From Kryptolebias marmoratus (taxonomy: Eukaryota; Chordata; Actinopteri; Cyprinodontiformes; Rivulidae): DNA of 64,000 bases. The notes beneath the pieces were generated by a model. That model was not told where the DNA came from. It did not search any database and saw only the letters and a program-made list of their open reading frames with translations. Positions 1 through 10,989 of this stretch are shown piece after piece; positions within the stretch are counted from its first letter, which is position 1; every line of letters begins with the position of its first letter. The stretch lies in contig NC_051450.1 in the NCBI RefSeq assembly GCF_001649575.2, forward strand, positions 6,950,360-7,014,359. The letters run 5' to 3'. Both the position numbers and the translations under genes were made by a program.

Positions 1-74
1 ATATTGTAGACATTAGGTAATATATTCAGCAAGTATTAGATTTTATTAAGTATAGTATTTTATTAGAAATCAGG

Positions 75-152
75 TCTCTCTTGCAAATGAGTCCACGTGG
101 CTCAACGAGACTAACCTGTATAAATAAAGGTTGAATGAAAAAAAAAGGAAGT
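75..152 (+). repeat. LINE-like 3' tail
   Basis: The stretch resembles the common teleost LINE 3' tail (a sentence-like AATCTCAATGGGA...AAATAAAGGTT...poly A pattern): here CAACGAGACTAACCTG, TAAATAAAGGTTGAATG, then a run of nine A. No coding part is present. Confidence 0.4.
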
Positions 153-318
153 ACTTTTACTTTTAATACTTAAGTATTTTTAAAAGCAAGTACTTTCTTA
201 CTTTTACTTAAGTAAAAATGTTACGGTGGTACTTCTACTTTTACTGGAGTACATTTTTGTCTGTTTATTTGTACTTTTACTTAAGTACAGTGTTTGAGTA
301 CTTTCTCCACCACTGCAC
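148..318 (-). mobile_element. hAT-like non-autonomous remnant rich in 'acttttactt'
   Basis: Internally repetitive block of ACTTTTACTT / TACTTAAGTA units ending at CTCCACCACTG. Read on the minus strand it starts CAGTGGTGGAGAAAGTACTC, a typical hAT-type terminus in fish. The other end is decayed or fused to the LINE-like tail before it. Confidence 0.45.
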
Positions 319-1440
319 ATGCTCCTCTGCTCTGTGATGTTGCAGCAGCACCATCTAGTCCCAAGGAGTAACAACAACAACATAAATGTATTCACTGTGT
401 AGACCTCAGAACACAACACTTTGAGAACTCAGAACAGGAAACTGGGACCTCGCTCTTTAGGACAGAGGCAGTCGGACATATAGAAGGACAAACAGTTGGT
501 AGCAAGGCCCAAACTAGGGTCTGATTCAGGCACATGAAAAAAACAGTCCATTGTCGGACAGAGGCACGCTCCAAGGAGAGTGGACGGCCACTTATACTTA
601 CTCTGTCCTGAATGAACATCAATATTTTAACGGAGGACTCTTTAAGCCCTTTTTGCTTTGTTCAATTGTGTTCTTTGGATCTTGTCTTCACCTGGCTGAT
701 AACAGCTCTTAGCATGCAGACTCTCATCCTCTTCAGCCTTCATTGCATCTTTGCTAAGATAACCTTCTGAAACTTTTAACTGCTGATTGGGGCACTGATG
801 TCAGTGAGAGACCCAGCTCCAACCAGGATGGGCTGTAATAATCATTAATCGCTAGTAAATAAAAACACATTTTCTGCTTTAAGTGAAAAATTATTCACTG
901 ATGTTTTGCTGACCAAAATCTCAATAAAAATATGTCAAGTGGTGTGCTGATGTAACACGCTCTTTAGTCGAACCCCACAGAATTTTAACTAAAGACTGTT
1001 AAATCCCTTGTTTCATACAATATACGTATTCAAAGAAATTATTAACAAAAATAAATAAATAACTTTAAGAGATGAAAGGAAGGAAGGTTTAGGTCTGCAA
1101 GTTAATCAGTCACAAGTTCTGGATGTACACTTACACTGAGAATACCAAAAATACCTTCATTTCTTTTCCCTCTCCTCTCAAAATTACTTTTCTCCAGTGC
1201 ATATATGACCTTTATCTATATGTATAAGATTCACATATATATTACAGTCTAGGCCTATAATAAGATTTCTGCACCTACTATGCAAATTTTAATCAGGAGC
1301 GAAGCTCTGTCAGTATTTACTTTCACCTACTGGTTTTTATTCTGAAACACTGATCGGGAAAATGCCTCAGCCTTCTCCCTCTGTTCTCAGGTCCCTGTGG
1401 GAGGAGTATGCACATTGTTGCAGTCTTCATCATGATTCTC
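319..1440. other. Non-genic stretch
   Basis: AT-rich sequence without a convincing frame, terminal repeats or RNA gene. Short open frames here have no recognisable domain. Confidence 0.5.
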
Positions 1441-1448
1441 TGGGGATA

Positions 1449-1499
1449 TGTGTGTGTGTGTAGGGGGGTTGCGCGTGTGTATGTGTGTGTGTGTGTGTC
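1449..1499. repeat. Imperfect (GT)n microsatellite
   Basis: TGTGTGTGTG tracts interrupted by GGGGGTTGCGCG. Confidence 0.8.
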
Positions 1500-2237
1500 T
1501 GACAGTAGGGCCACATGTAGCTTCTAATGAGCCCCAGTGGTGGTTCTCCAGTGGGTCTGCCTATTGATCATTAGCCTGCTGTCCACGCTCTAATTTCCAA
1601 CAAGGAAGTGCCAGTTGCAACAAGAGGCTGATCAGATTGCTTGTTACTCAGTCTGTGTGTGTGGGTTTAGACTCTGCCATTTGATATGTAAAGCCTAGGT
1701 TTCATGTGTTTGATGCGTGCAGTGAAACAGCAAGCTGCTTCTATTTATTATGATGTTTAAACTCAGAATGGCATGGAGGCATCAGCCACTACTGGCTTTC
1801 ACTTTAAAATATGCAGTTTCTGATTTAGAAAAATAAACACAACTGCCATTGCCAAGTTCATTTGAAGTTGGTTCATGAGAAACAATTCATGTGTTTTTCT
1901 GCTTTCCTGGAAACAAAAAAATATAAATTTTGTTCTGTACGTGTTCTTATTTTCATTTCTGTTCACCCCAAAGAAAATTAGGTGTCTGTACATGAAAACA
2001 ATCTACCTCAACTGAAGCCTTGTGTGTAAAATGCATCACCAAAACTGGAAGCAGGTTTCTTTTTTATGGTCTACTGAGTTGGATGTTTTATATTACACCC
2101 TATGTTTTAGATTCAGTCCATCTACTGTCCCAAACCAGTAGAGTTTGGGCACTATCGAAAATGTCAACTTAAAAAAAACTGGTTTTGCAATTTTTTACTT
2201 TTATTTCACCGATACTCATTACCTTTATTTAACTATT

Positions 2238-2830
2238 CCCCGCCACAGAAGGCAAAATACTATAATGTTTTTGCCCATGTCTCTGGGTGTGTATTTGTCT
2301 ATAGCATTAGTAACATATCTAATGAATCACTGAGGGGGTTTTAATGAAACTCTCAAAAAGTAATAATTGGATGTACATCTACTACTGATTACTGTTTGGA
2401 GTCAACCCAATTAAAAATGGCTGCTACAGCAAAGCAATTTTAGCAAACACAAAAATAGCTATAAGTCTGCCAGAGTTATTGCTCTAAAATTTGGTAGTTG
2501 CTGAGAAGAATCCCTAATGAACTCTGAGAACTAACTGATTATGTGAGATCTGTATTTTAAACTTTGCCTTTAATTATTGGAATCCCCTCTGTCAGTATGT
2601 TACCAAAATATCTCATGAACCAATGGACAGATTTATTTGAAATTTCAGATTTTTTCACTGGATTAACATCTACAACTGAATAACCTTTGGGCTCAGTTCA
2701 ATTTAAGATAGCCATCACAGCCAACTGACGTTAGGAAACACATATATGACTATAACTTGGTCGATTTTATAGATATTAAGCTAAAATTAGATGAGTTTGT
2801 AGATGAGTCATTCCCAACACATACACTGAA
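2238..2830 (+). repeat. Dispersed repeat family A, copy 1
   Basis: Member of a family seen five times in the window. Diagnostic pieces: 'cgccacagaaggca', 'atctcatgaacca(c/a)tg', 'aatgaaactctcagaaagtaat', 'acatctacaactgatta' and 'caattcaagatggctgccacag'. No coding capacity is visible. Other copies are at 28730-28850 (-), 32800-32990 (+), 59225-59520 (-) and 60095-60503 (+). Confidence 0.7.
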
Positions 2831-3064
2831 CACTACACATTGTACTGTACAGACAAAACACACACAAATACAGATATGGGTATATACATGATTGCCCTTT
2901 TCACCTTCAGCAGCAGGCAATAAGGAGTGAAGTCAATCAAAACAGAACGAATGGTGTATTTTAAAAGAACACATAGAAGACATAAATAAATGTAAAAACT
3001 GCCATTAACTGTTTGACAAGCAGCTATATGAATACATCATTGGGAAAAGATAATTAGAACTGAG

Positions 3065-3280
3065 TTACAAATGTAATTTTGGGTCTATATTCCTAAATTT
3101 CAACCCTGTCATTTTATTCCAGCGAGTGAGAGTTCCATCATTGTGTCTAAATAAAGCCCAGCCATTGTTATCAGGGTCATTTATATGCTTATAGAGAGAA
3201 GCAAAGTGATTTTTGGGAGCGATTCCATTTGGGTGTCCATGAGCAGCCATCACACTCTCTCTGGAGTTTCTGTGGATCAT
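3065..3280 (-). CDS. Orphan open frame, possible transposon or pseudogene fragment
   Basis: A 71-codon minus-strand frame with non-random composition (for example NDPDNNGWALFRHNDGTLTR and WNKMTGLKFRN). It has no upstream continuation: the sequence 5' of it has stops in all frames within 100 bp. I do not recognise the family. It may be the remnant of a mobile-element protein or a retrocopy; chance cannot be excluded. Confidence 0.2.
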   Translation of the reverse strand: MIHRNSRESVMAAHGHPNGIAPKNHFASLYKHINDPDNNGWALFRHNDGTLTRWNKMTGLKFRNIDPKLHL

Positions 3281-3670
3281 TTGGTCCTTTTTGTTGCTTC
3301 ATTGCTCACTGAGCTCATAGGAAACAGTGAAGTGGAACCCAGAGTCCATCAGAGCCTGGTGATAAACCTTACCCCGACTCATTCTGCCGCATGTTAAAAT
3401 TCCAATAGAGTACTGGACCCCACTTTATCTCGTGTGAGCCTTGGCCTACTATGCCCACTATCAGGAGCGGACTAAATGCACTCCTTACTTCCCCTTTAAA
3501 CCATTACAGACCAAACCCTCCAACATTTCAAAAATGTCAGAATCATTCAGTTTAGAGCAGGGGTTTGCAACCTTTACAGTCAAAAGAGCCATTTCAGTAC
3601 CTTTGCAATTTTTTCAAAGCCATAAATGTACTTGAAATTTGAAATAAGATGACTGCAACTTAATGTTGCA

Positions 3671-4843
3671 TACAACCCAAATTCTGAAAAAGAAGGAGCA
3701 TTGTGTAAAAGAACAATAAAAACAGAATGCACTGATTTGCAAATCTCATAAACCAATATTGTATTCACAATTGTAGTAAAAGTCAAATGTTTAAAGTAAG
3801 AAGTTGTAGCATTTTTGAGAAGATAAAGTAATTTAATGTTAATGGTAGCAACACATTTTAAAAAACTTGTTCCAGGACCATGTTTCCTACTGTGAAGCAA
3901 CTCCTCTTCTTTTAACATCAGTCTGTAAGCATCCAGGACCTGAAGAGAACAGCTGCTGGAGGTTTTAGGAGGGGAATGTCCCATTCTTGTCTGATGTAGA
4001 ATTCTTGCTGTTCAACAGTCCTAGCTTTTCTTTGCCAGATTTTCTGTTTCATGATGCACCAAATGTTTTCAATTGGTGAGAGATCTGGACTGCAGACAGA
4101 TCAGTTCAACACTTGGACTCTTCTACTATGAAGCCATGCTGTTGTAATGTATGCAATATGTGGTTTAGCATACTCTCCCTGCAATATGCTATGCTTTTCC
4201 CAAAATATATCTTCTTGAATGGGAGTTTGAAAACCTGTATATACTTTTCTGTATTGATGGTGCCTCTCCAGATGTGTCAGCTGCCCATGCCCTAGGAACT
4301 AATGCACCCCCATACCATCAGAGAGGCAGGCTTTTGAAATGTGTGCTGGTAACAGGCTGAATGATCTTTCTCCTCTTTATTATGGAGGATACAGCATCTG
4401 TGGTTTCCAATAGTATTTCAAATTTAGATTCTTCTGACCATAGAACAGTTTTTCAGACTTGTGAATCTCTGCTCATCTTTACTTCTGAGAGATTCAGCCT
4501 ATCTAAAATGCTCTTTTTATACTCAGTCTTCTTACTGACCTGTTGCCAATTAACCTAATTAATTCCAACAAAATAAAAGCTCCACCAGCTGTTTATCTGT
4601 ACCACTTACTTTTACAGTATTTTGTTGCACATCTTAACTTTTTTAAAATGGTTTGCTGTCATTAAATAAAAATTACTTGTCTTTTAAATGATATAATTCT
4701 ATACTTTAAACATTTGATATTTTTGATATTCACTATGTTCCATTGTAAAAAAAATATGGGTTTATGAGATTTGGAAATCAATGCATTCTGTTTTTAATTT
4801 CAATTTTAAGCGATGTACCAACTTTTTTGGAATTGTGGTAGTA
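3671..4843. mobile_element. Non-autonomous DNA transposon (Tc1/mariner-like MITE)
   Basis: Left end TACAACCCAAATTCTGAAAAAG and right end CTTTTTTGGAATTGTGGTAGTA are decayed inverted repeats. Subterminal parts are also inverted: 'acagaatgcactgatttgcaaatctcataaacc' on the left reads back as 'gggtttatgagatttggaaatcaatgcattctgt' on the right. The interior has the antisense remains typical of these fish elements (e.g. 'tcttctgaccatagaacag', 'atgaagccatgctgttgtaa'). Flanking TA is consistent with Tc1/mariner-type insertion. No intact transposase. Confidence 0.75.
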
Positions 4844-5640
4844 AATACTATATATAAAAACCATAGTTTGTTAAACTATGAAAGGATAGGATAATAATCT
4901 TTTTATAAGTATTTTTACACATTCAAAGTTAAAAAATACTCTTGTGAGGGTTTTATTTAAACTCATTCAATTTCAGTTTAAACACTGAACTATGCATAGC
5001 TGAGCCTTTTTGAAAATTAAAAGTTATTCAACTTTGAAAAAAATGAACCTACTTGCATCCTAATAAATATGAGAGGGAACATAATAATTAGGTCAGTTTG
5101 TTTGGTCTTTAACTGTGAATTCTCAAATTTCTTCTAATTAAGTAAAAAACTTGGCTCTATTTAAACTTTAATTACATTTATCAAAAGCGAGCCTTTATTT
5201 CTAATTCTTATCAAAATGACTTGCTATATTTTTGTAAAACATTGGCAGAGAAGATTTAAAAAGTTTTTCATGGGCGTAATAAGATTTATTTGCCAAGAAA
5301 CATTGCTGTAACCAGGGCCGTAGCTACCATTGAGGACACCGAGGTCCGGATCTCAGTATTTTTCTGCTGTGTATATTATTAAAAAAAAAAATCAAAACAA
5401 CGCTTTTGAATGGCGTGGTTCTCTGCATAGCTCCACCAGTTTACTGTAGGAGGCGCTGCAACTGTGTGCAGCTGCAGCCAAACTCAATCTCTACGAAGAA
5501 GAGCGCAGCTTTGCTACCTTACTGCTAAAATAAAGACCAGGAGAAGTAACACAACCAAGGTGACTTGCTAAAAATATTCTCCTTCAATTCCACGAAGCTG
5601 AAGCTGGTTTCCAATTGCAGCTTCCAATTCAGAAAATGAC
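4844..5640. other. Non-genic AT-rich stretch
   Basis: No frame or terminal repeat recognised. Bases from about 5310 ('aaccagggccgtagctacc') look like the end of another old mobile element. Confidence 0.4.
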
Positions 5641-6245
5641 TAAAGGGCGATTCCACCTTTTTTTTTCAATACCTTTAGCATTTTTAATCTACTCTAGTTT
5701 AAAAACTACAACACCTAGACACTTCAAACCTGAACCAGATTACTCTGTAGTGATTGCAGAACATTCAAAACCAAGTGTGTGATCTGTGAAGCTTTAATCT
5801 AATTTGTAAAACCTCAATAAGGGCGACTTCAGCACTTCATTTTTGCATCCGGACCACACTAGTGCTGGTCCAGCTCAAAAACTACAACACCTAGACACTT
5901 CAAACCTGTACTAGATTATACTCAACTAATAGCAGAATATTTAAAACCGACTGTGTGATCTGTGAAACCTTAATTTGGTTTGTGAAACTTCAATAGAGTG
6001 CTATTTCAGCACTTTTTTGGTATCTGAATAATACTAGAACTAGTCCAGCTCCAAAACTATAACACTGAGACACTTCAAACCTGGACCAAATTATTCTGCA
6101 CTGATTGCAGAACATTTAAAACCAAGTGTGGGATTTGTGAAACCTTAATCTAATTTGTGAAACCTCAATAAAAGGGGATTTTAGCACTTTTTTTTTTTTA
6201 CATCTGGACCACAATAGAACTGGTCTAACTCCAAAACTACAACAC
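5640..6245. repeat. Tandem repeat, ~177-bp unit, about 3.4 copies
   Basis: The phrase 'aaaactacaacacctagacacttcaaacctg' recurs with unit starts near 5705, 5881, 6056 and 6236, giving periods of 176, 175 and 180 bp. Each unit also contains 'gcagaa(c/t)att(c/t)aaaacc', 'gtgtg(t/g)gat(c/t)tgtgaa' and 'cagcacttttt'. Units have diverged by point changes and T-run length. Confidence 0.85.
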
Positions 6246-6781
6246 CTCCCTGGAATTTGATAATAAGGTCACATCTATGCTAAAATATTGTGTTTTGAAT
6301 GGGTTTGTGCAGCGTGAACAATCAACATTCATATAAACTAATTCATGTCATTTCATTGACCTGTCATGGTTGTGCCCTGAGTTCTCTGTTGCTTCAGATG
6401 ATGTCGATCCCCATGGATTTACAAACACACAAATACATGTCATATACACATTCCAGAGTCACAGGTTTCAGACCCGTACTTGTATCAGTCCACCTCATCA
6501 ATGCATCTAATCCATCTAAAGGTTTATTCAACTGCAGACTGATACATTCAACAGCCTCTCAGCACCATCGGCATATAATGGTCTATCTATGCTCAGCATA
6601 TATACATTTACATAGAAACTTGAAGATTGTTGGATTTATAAAACTTATAAACTAGTAAACAGTGTCTTGCAAACGTGTAGAGGTTTAAAATTAATTAATG
6701 TTGTGTTTTTTTACACTAGTATGTAATTTTTGAGAAATACTTGTTTTATAAGCCTGAAAAACAACAATTTAGAAACATTTG

Positions 6782-6985
6782 GAGAACGCAAACCTCTGCC
6801 AAGGCCATAGTGTCAATAAAAATAGAGCAATCTGGATCACCATCAAAAATTATTCAATTTTTTTTTCATCTCCAAGAATTTCTGAAAATTTCATCCAAAT
6901 CTCTTCATTAGTTTTTATGTAATCTTGCACACAAACAAACAAACAGACGTAGCCAAAAACATAACCTCCTTGGTGGAGGTAACAA
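6782..6985. repeat. Dispersed repeat family B, copy 1
   Basis: Begins 'gcaaacctctgccaaggc' and ends with its imperfect inverse 'ctccttggtggaggtaac'. A second copy lies at 35455-35672 with the same start and end phrases and 'agtgcgatccggatc' in place of 'agagcaatctggatc'. Confidence 0.7.
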
Positions 6986-7783
6986 AGTGGTCACCTGCTG
7001 GTGCATAGGCAAGGTTTAAACAAACGGTCCATGGCGACCATATGAAATTTCTATGATACACAGTTGCAGAATTACAGCACAGAGTAACCTGTGACCTTGA
7101 CCAGTATTTTACTGACACACACTCAACACAAGGCACTTTAAGAAATATGTCCTAAAACCGAACCTGTGTTGCACAAATATGCTCAAGACTGTGTTTAATA
7201 ATCACTTATTTACCTGCACAGTTTGAAGTGCTCCTTAAAACCTCATCTTTAAGGTAGTATCTCAATGGGCTGCAGCTGTTGGAGACTAACCTACTATATA
7301 CTGAGTGTCTGCAACCAAGTGACCTGCAAGCCATGTTTCCATGTTTTGAAATGCCAGTTTTTGAAAAGCATGGCCTCTGAAGTTGCATTCTTGACCATTA
7401 TTTTGTTACCCACCTCCACCCACATTGTACCCTCCTCAACTTGCTTTGTACATTCAAAAAAGGGTTAAAAAACAAAAACAACTGGACTTCTATTCTGTAG
7501 TTGAAGACGTTTCGCTTCTCATCCGAGGAACTTTCTCAATTCAGAAATAGAGAGTGTGGAGTTGAGCTTTTAAAGCTGAGATGTGATGTAAGCTGGATTG
7601 CTTGCAAATTGTTCTTGCTCTCCTAACAATAGAGGCTCGTTAGGGTCCTTGTTTGACTGACTCACTGATGGGCTACTCTTGTCACATGAGTGCAGGTGTT
7701 GGTTGGAGTGAAACTGACATCAAGCCTAAAGCTCCATTATATGTTTTTGAAAGCTGGAATCTGAGACCTCCTCCTCTGTTTAA

Positions 7784-8000
7784 TGGTAAATGGCTTGCAC
7801 TTATATAGCGCTTTATCTAGTCTAAGGACCCCAAAGCGCTTTACACTACAATCATTCACCCATTCATCCTCACATTCACACACTGATGGTGGTGAGCTAC
7901 ATTGTAACCACAGCTGCCCTGGGGCAGGCTGACAGAAGTGAGGCTGCCATCACACCGGTGCCACCGAGCCCTCTGATCACCACCAGTTCAATGTTGGTTT
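7784..8000 (+). repeat. Dispersed fish repeat ('tatatagcgctttatctag')
   Basis: Contains 'cacttatatagcgctttatc' and 'ccccaaagcgctttacactaca', phrases typical of a common teleost dispersed repeat. It lies inside the inverted-repeat element 7453-9003. Confidence 0.5.
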
Positions 8001-8017
8001 CTCCCTTTTGACATATG

Positions 8018-8650
8018 CCCCTTTTCCACGGACCCTAACAGTCCCGGCTCCACTCTACTCGGCTCGCTTTGCGAGCATTTCCACGGGCCTTTTTCGAGGC
8101 CAGCCCAGGCAATTTTTGGCCTTGCTTCGAAGCAGGGTCCAACCGGGCGGCCCTGCTTTCGTGAGTGACGCAAGCTAGCTCCTGTTCACTCATTGGTCGT
8201 GGGTGTGATCACATTGAAGCATAAGATGAGCGAAGAAAACACCGATAGACAATTTTGGAATGGTAGCAAAGTAATAGGACTATAAACAACGGCGTTAGCT
8301 TACCCTGCAATGTTTGTCCCCCAGGCGCTGTAAAGCCTTAAATGTCTGGTGGATAACAGCTGTCTGAACCGGGTGCAACAATCGCAGCATCCAGCGCTTT
8401 TCTTCCACTGTGCCTCTCCTCCTGAAGTCTCAGGAAAATCCCCAGAAGCTCAAAAAACAGCAACAACACAGGGCAAAAGTTGTCCATAGCTCTTCCGTTG
8501 TTTACACAAATCACAAATGCGGTAGCGTGGGTGCGGCTTTGGACCCCACCTCCCCCTCCCACCAACACAAGGAGGCGTTCCTCTGCTACCGAGCAGACTG
8601 GCGGAAACACGATGCATTGTTTACAGAGCCGAGCATCCCCATCCTTTAGC
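8018..8650. mobile_element. Possible non-autonomous DNA transposon
   Basis: Starts 'gccccttttccacggaccc' with a CG-rich 'ggctccactctactcggctcgctttgcgagcatttccacgggcc' region, resembling fish DNA-transposon ends of the 'ccttttccac' type. The right boundary is not clear. No protein frame is supported. Confidence 0.35.
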
Positions 8651-8708
8651 TGCTCAAGTAGAGCTAAAGGAAAAGAGGCAATAGATGGCTTCCTTTACCC
8701 CCCCCCCC

Positions 8709-8734
8709 NNNNNNNNNNNNNNNNNNNNNNNNNN
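8709..8734. other. Assembly gap (26 N)
   Basis: Run of N between a poly-C stretch and a (CA) microsatellite; repeat-caused gap. Confidence 1.
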
Positions 8735-8756
8735 ACACACACACACACACACACAC
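8735..8756. repeat. (CA)n microsatellite
   Basis: Eleven AC units directly after the gap; true length unknown because of the gap. Confidence 0.9.
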
Positions 8757-9003
8757 CACCTAAACCATCTGTCTTCTCGGTCCAAAATATAAACATTTTG
8801 GTCTTCAGAGGAGTATCCCTTATCCTTGAGGTGTAGGTGAACCGCTGAGTCCTGTCATATAATGGACATATAATGCAGCTTTAGGCCTGTTACCCAGTCA
8901 GTTCTCTATTTCTGAATTGATAAAGCTTCTTGGATGAGAAGCGAAACGTCTTCAACTACAGAATAGAAGTCCAGTTGTTTTTGTTTTTTAACCCTTTTTT
9001 GAA

Positions 9004-10660
9004 GTTACCATGGCCTGGATGACTGAGAATCTACACCAGCATCTTGCTTTGTACCCACCGAGGCTGATGCCCTCATGTTTATGATCTATGACTGTTGAAG
9101 TACACTTTAGAAATAAAAACAGGAAGATTTAAACTATTTTTTCTAACAATTATTATTTTTCCTTAGGATGTTTTTTAGACCTGGAAACAACAGGACTGAG
9201 CCCCTCTGTGATTTATGGTAGGAAACTGCGAACCCTTTCCTCTCCCAACATAAGTGACGTTTACCAACTTGTTGCAGCTTAGTGAGAAGCTACCTTAAAT
9301 GGCACAAAACATTCTCAAAGATCTTGTGGAGTCCAGGTCAAAGAACTAGAATACAGAAGAATTTAAGTTAGACTGCAACACATTTTAGGTTTTGATTAAC
9401 AAACTCATTAAATTATCACTGATTAAAATCAAAAGATTGTAGAGGAAATGTAAGGTAAAGTAAGGGAAAGTGTTTAAAGGACAAAAAAAAAGCAAGAGAG
9501 AAATTGCATTGTGCTCTCCCTCCCTCACCACCTCTTTGCATTCTATAAATAATGCAGCATTCACAGCCACCCTGGTGTTGTGAAGTGTTTTTTAATGGCT
9601 GTGCTAATTGCAATAAACAGAAGTTGTGTTTGAGTCCTGTAACAGGCCCAACACCCCTAATTAGGCTGACTCAGCCTCATTAGGAAGCTGACAGAGGAAG
9701 AAGTACTGAAATTGTAGAAAAATGATGAAGTGGACACAAAAAGCGAATAAAAATGTGAAGGGTGATCAAAGTGAACGTGCAAAACAAGACAGAAAAAAAC
9801 TACGACATAAAGAAGAAAGGGAGGAAAGGATACAGAAAAGAAGACTACAGAAAGGAGAAGTGGGAACCATAAAGAGAATGTTGAGCATGAAGGAGCAAAA
9901 GAAAGATGAAGAGGCTTGTTGGTGAGGAACTGTGAAGGAAAAGATGCAACAAGAACAAAAAATGAAAAGGAAAGCTAAAAATGTCATATAATGTTTGATT
10001 AGTTGTCTGAGGAGGAGTAAAAGGTACAGGTCATTACAACCCCCACCACAGCCATGCTCAACTTCAACAGCTAAAAAGATCAAATGAATAAATTAAAAAA
10101 ACACATAAATGAAAAGGCCAGTGCTCATATCGTTGCACAACTACAATTATATAATCAAAAAAATTCTGAAAAACTGTTGAAGGGTTTCAAAGCAGCTGCT
10201 GCCCCAAATTCTAACATAGCTTTGTGCAACTCTAAGCTCAGAAAAAAAGGCCTCCATTTATGGTATAAGAAGTGTTAACAGAACCAAGATCAAAAGGAAT
10301 GTGTGGTCACCATGGTAAGCACTCACTTGGGTCTGTCACTCCTTCACTGGCAAATTAATGAGGTAGACAATGCACAGACTGAAAATAAGACAAAGTTGCT
10401 GTGTGAAAATTATAAGTCAAATCTTAAAATTCTTTAGTCGTGAGCAGCAGACGGCTCTGATGGTCTCAAGTGATATTTTATTAGTTTTTTAACACCCGGT
10501 AATTGTATTTTTAATGTATTAAAGGTAAACTGAAATCAAATATTAAAATATTGACATTCCATCAATGGTATTTAGTCAAACACATCCACACAACATTCCA
10601 AGGACCCATTTTTCTGACCTAAAACTTAAATAACTTGTTTTTAGGGTTTTAGTCAATAGT
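9004..10660. other. Non-genic stretch
   Basis: No recognised gene. A Lys/Glu-rich frame at 9722-9925 (+) has low-complexity composition and no domain. A palindromic AP-1/MARE-like site lies at 9656-9684 (separate entry). Confidence 0.45.
9656..9684. promoter_or_regulatory. Palindrome with MARE/AP-1-like core and TAAT flanks
   Basis: Bases 9663-9677 (AGGCTGACTCAGCCT) form a palindrome around TGACTCA, and the flanks CCTAATT / CATTAGG extend it to 29 bp with a single mismatched pair. The centre fits the Maf recognition element GCTGACTCAGC, and the flanks hold homeodomain-type TAAT cores. Function is inferred only from the motif. Confidence 0.35.
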
Positions 10661-10678
10661 TTCCTAAGTGGGTGATTT

Positions 10679-10987
10679 GTGGGGCAGAGTTGCCTTCCTG
10701 AGTTTATGACATGTGCTGTGCACTGGCCGGACCCTAAAAGAGAGCTAGAGAACAAAGAACGCCGCTACTGTCCAGTTGTTGACTTGTGGAAATGGATGAA
10801 GGAGCCTTTTTTCGTATATGAAGAAATGCCAGAAGACTTTGCAAGAGTAATGGATATACAACCATATCAATACGAACTTGAACTGACGACTGGATGTCCA
10901 GAATCAGATGAAAACTCTTCAGATCACGAATACCGTCATGGCCGACAAAACAATGCTCATAATGACCGAGTTGGGAACATGGAATAG
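10679..10987 (+). CDS. Orphan open frame, probable mobile-element protein fragment
   Basis: 102 codons with ordinary composition: MGQSCLPEFMTCAVHWPD, then VVDLWKWMKEPFFVYEEMPE, then an acidic part (ESDENSSDHEY). The style (…RVMDIQPYQYELE… followed by Ser/Glu/Asp-rich residues) resembles N-terminal exons of fish mobile-element-associated proteins, but I cannot assign a family. No splice partner was found. The sequence just upstream (10590-10680) is weakly similar to 35030-35130 in snx7 intron 1, which supports a repeat origin. Confidence 0.25.
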   Translation: MGQSCLPEFMTCAVHWPDPKRELENKERRYCPVVDLWKWMKEPFFVYEEMPEDFARVMDIQPYQYELELTTGCPESDENSSDHEYRHGRQNNAHNDRVGNME

Positions 10988-10989
10988 TG

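Larger units (their letters stand above)
7453..9003. mobile_element. Composite inverted-repeat element with ~103-bp arms
   Basis: Left arm 7453-7555 and right arm 8901-9003 are inverted copies. The outer 72 bases are identical; mismatches begin after 'cttctcatcc'. Between the arms lie at least two unrelated repeats, a C run, a 26-N gap and a (CA) tract, so the element has been filled by later insertions or is itself composite. A short related palindrome is at 52653-52779. No transposase recognised. Confidence 0.75.

Noticed and set aside
9722..9925. Lys/Glu/Arg-rich 67-codon frame
   Set aside because: Low complexity, no homologous pattern, no splice sites around it.
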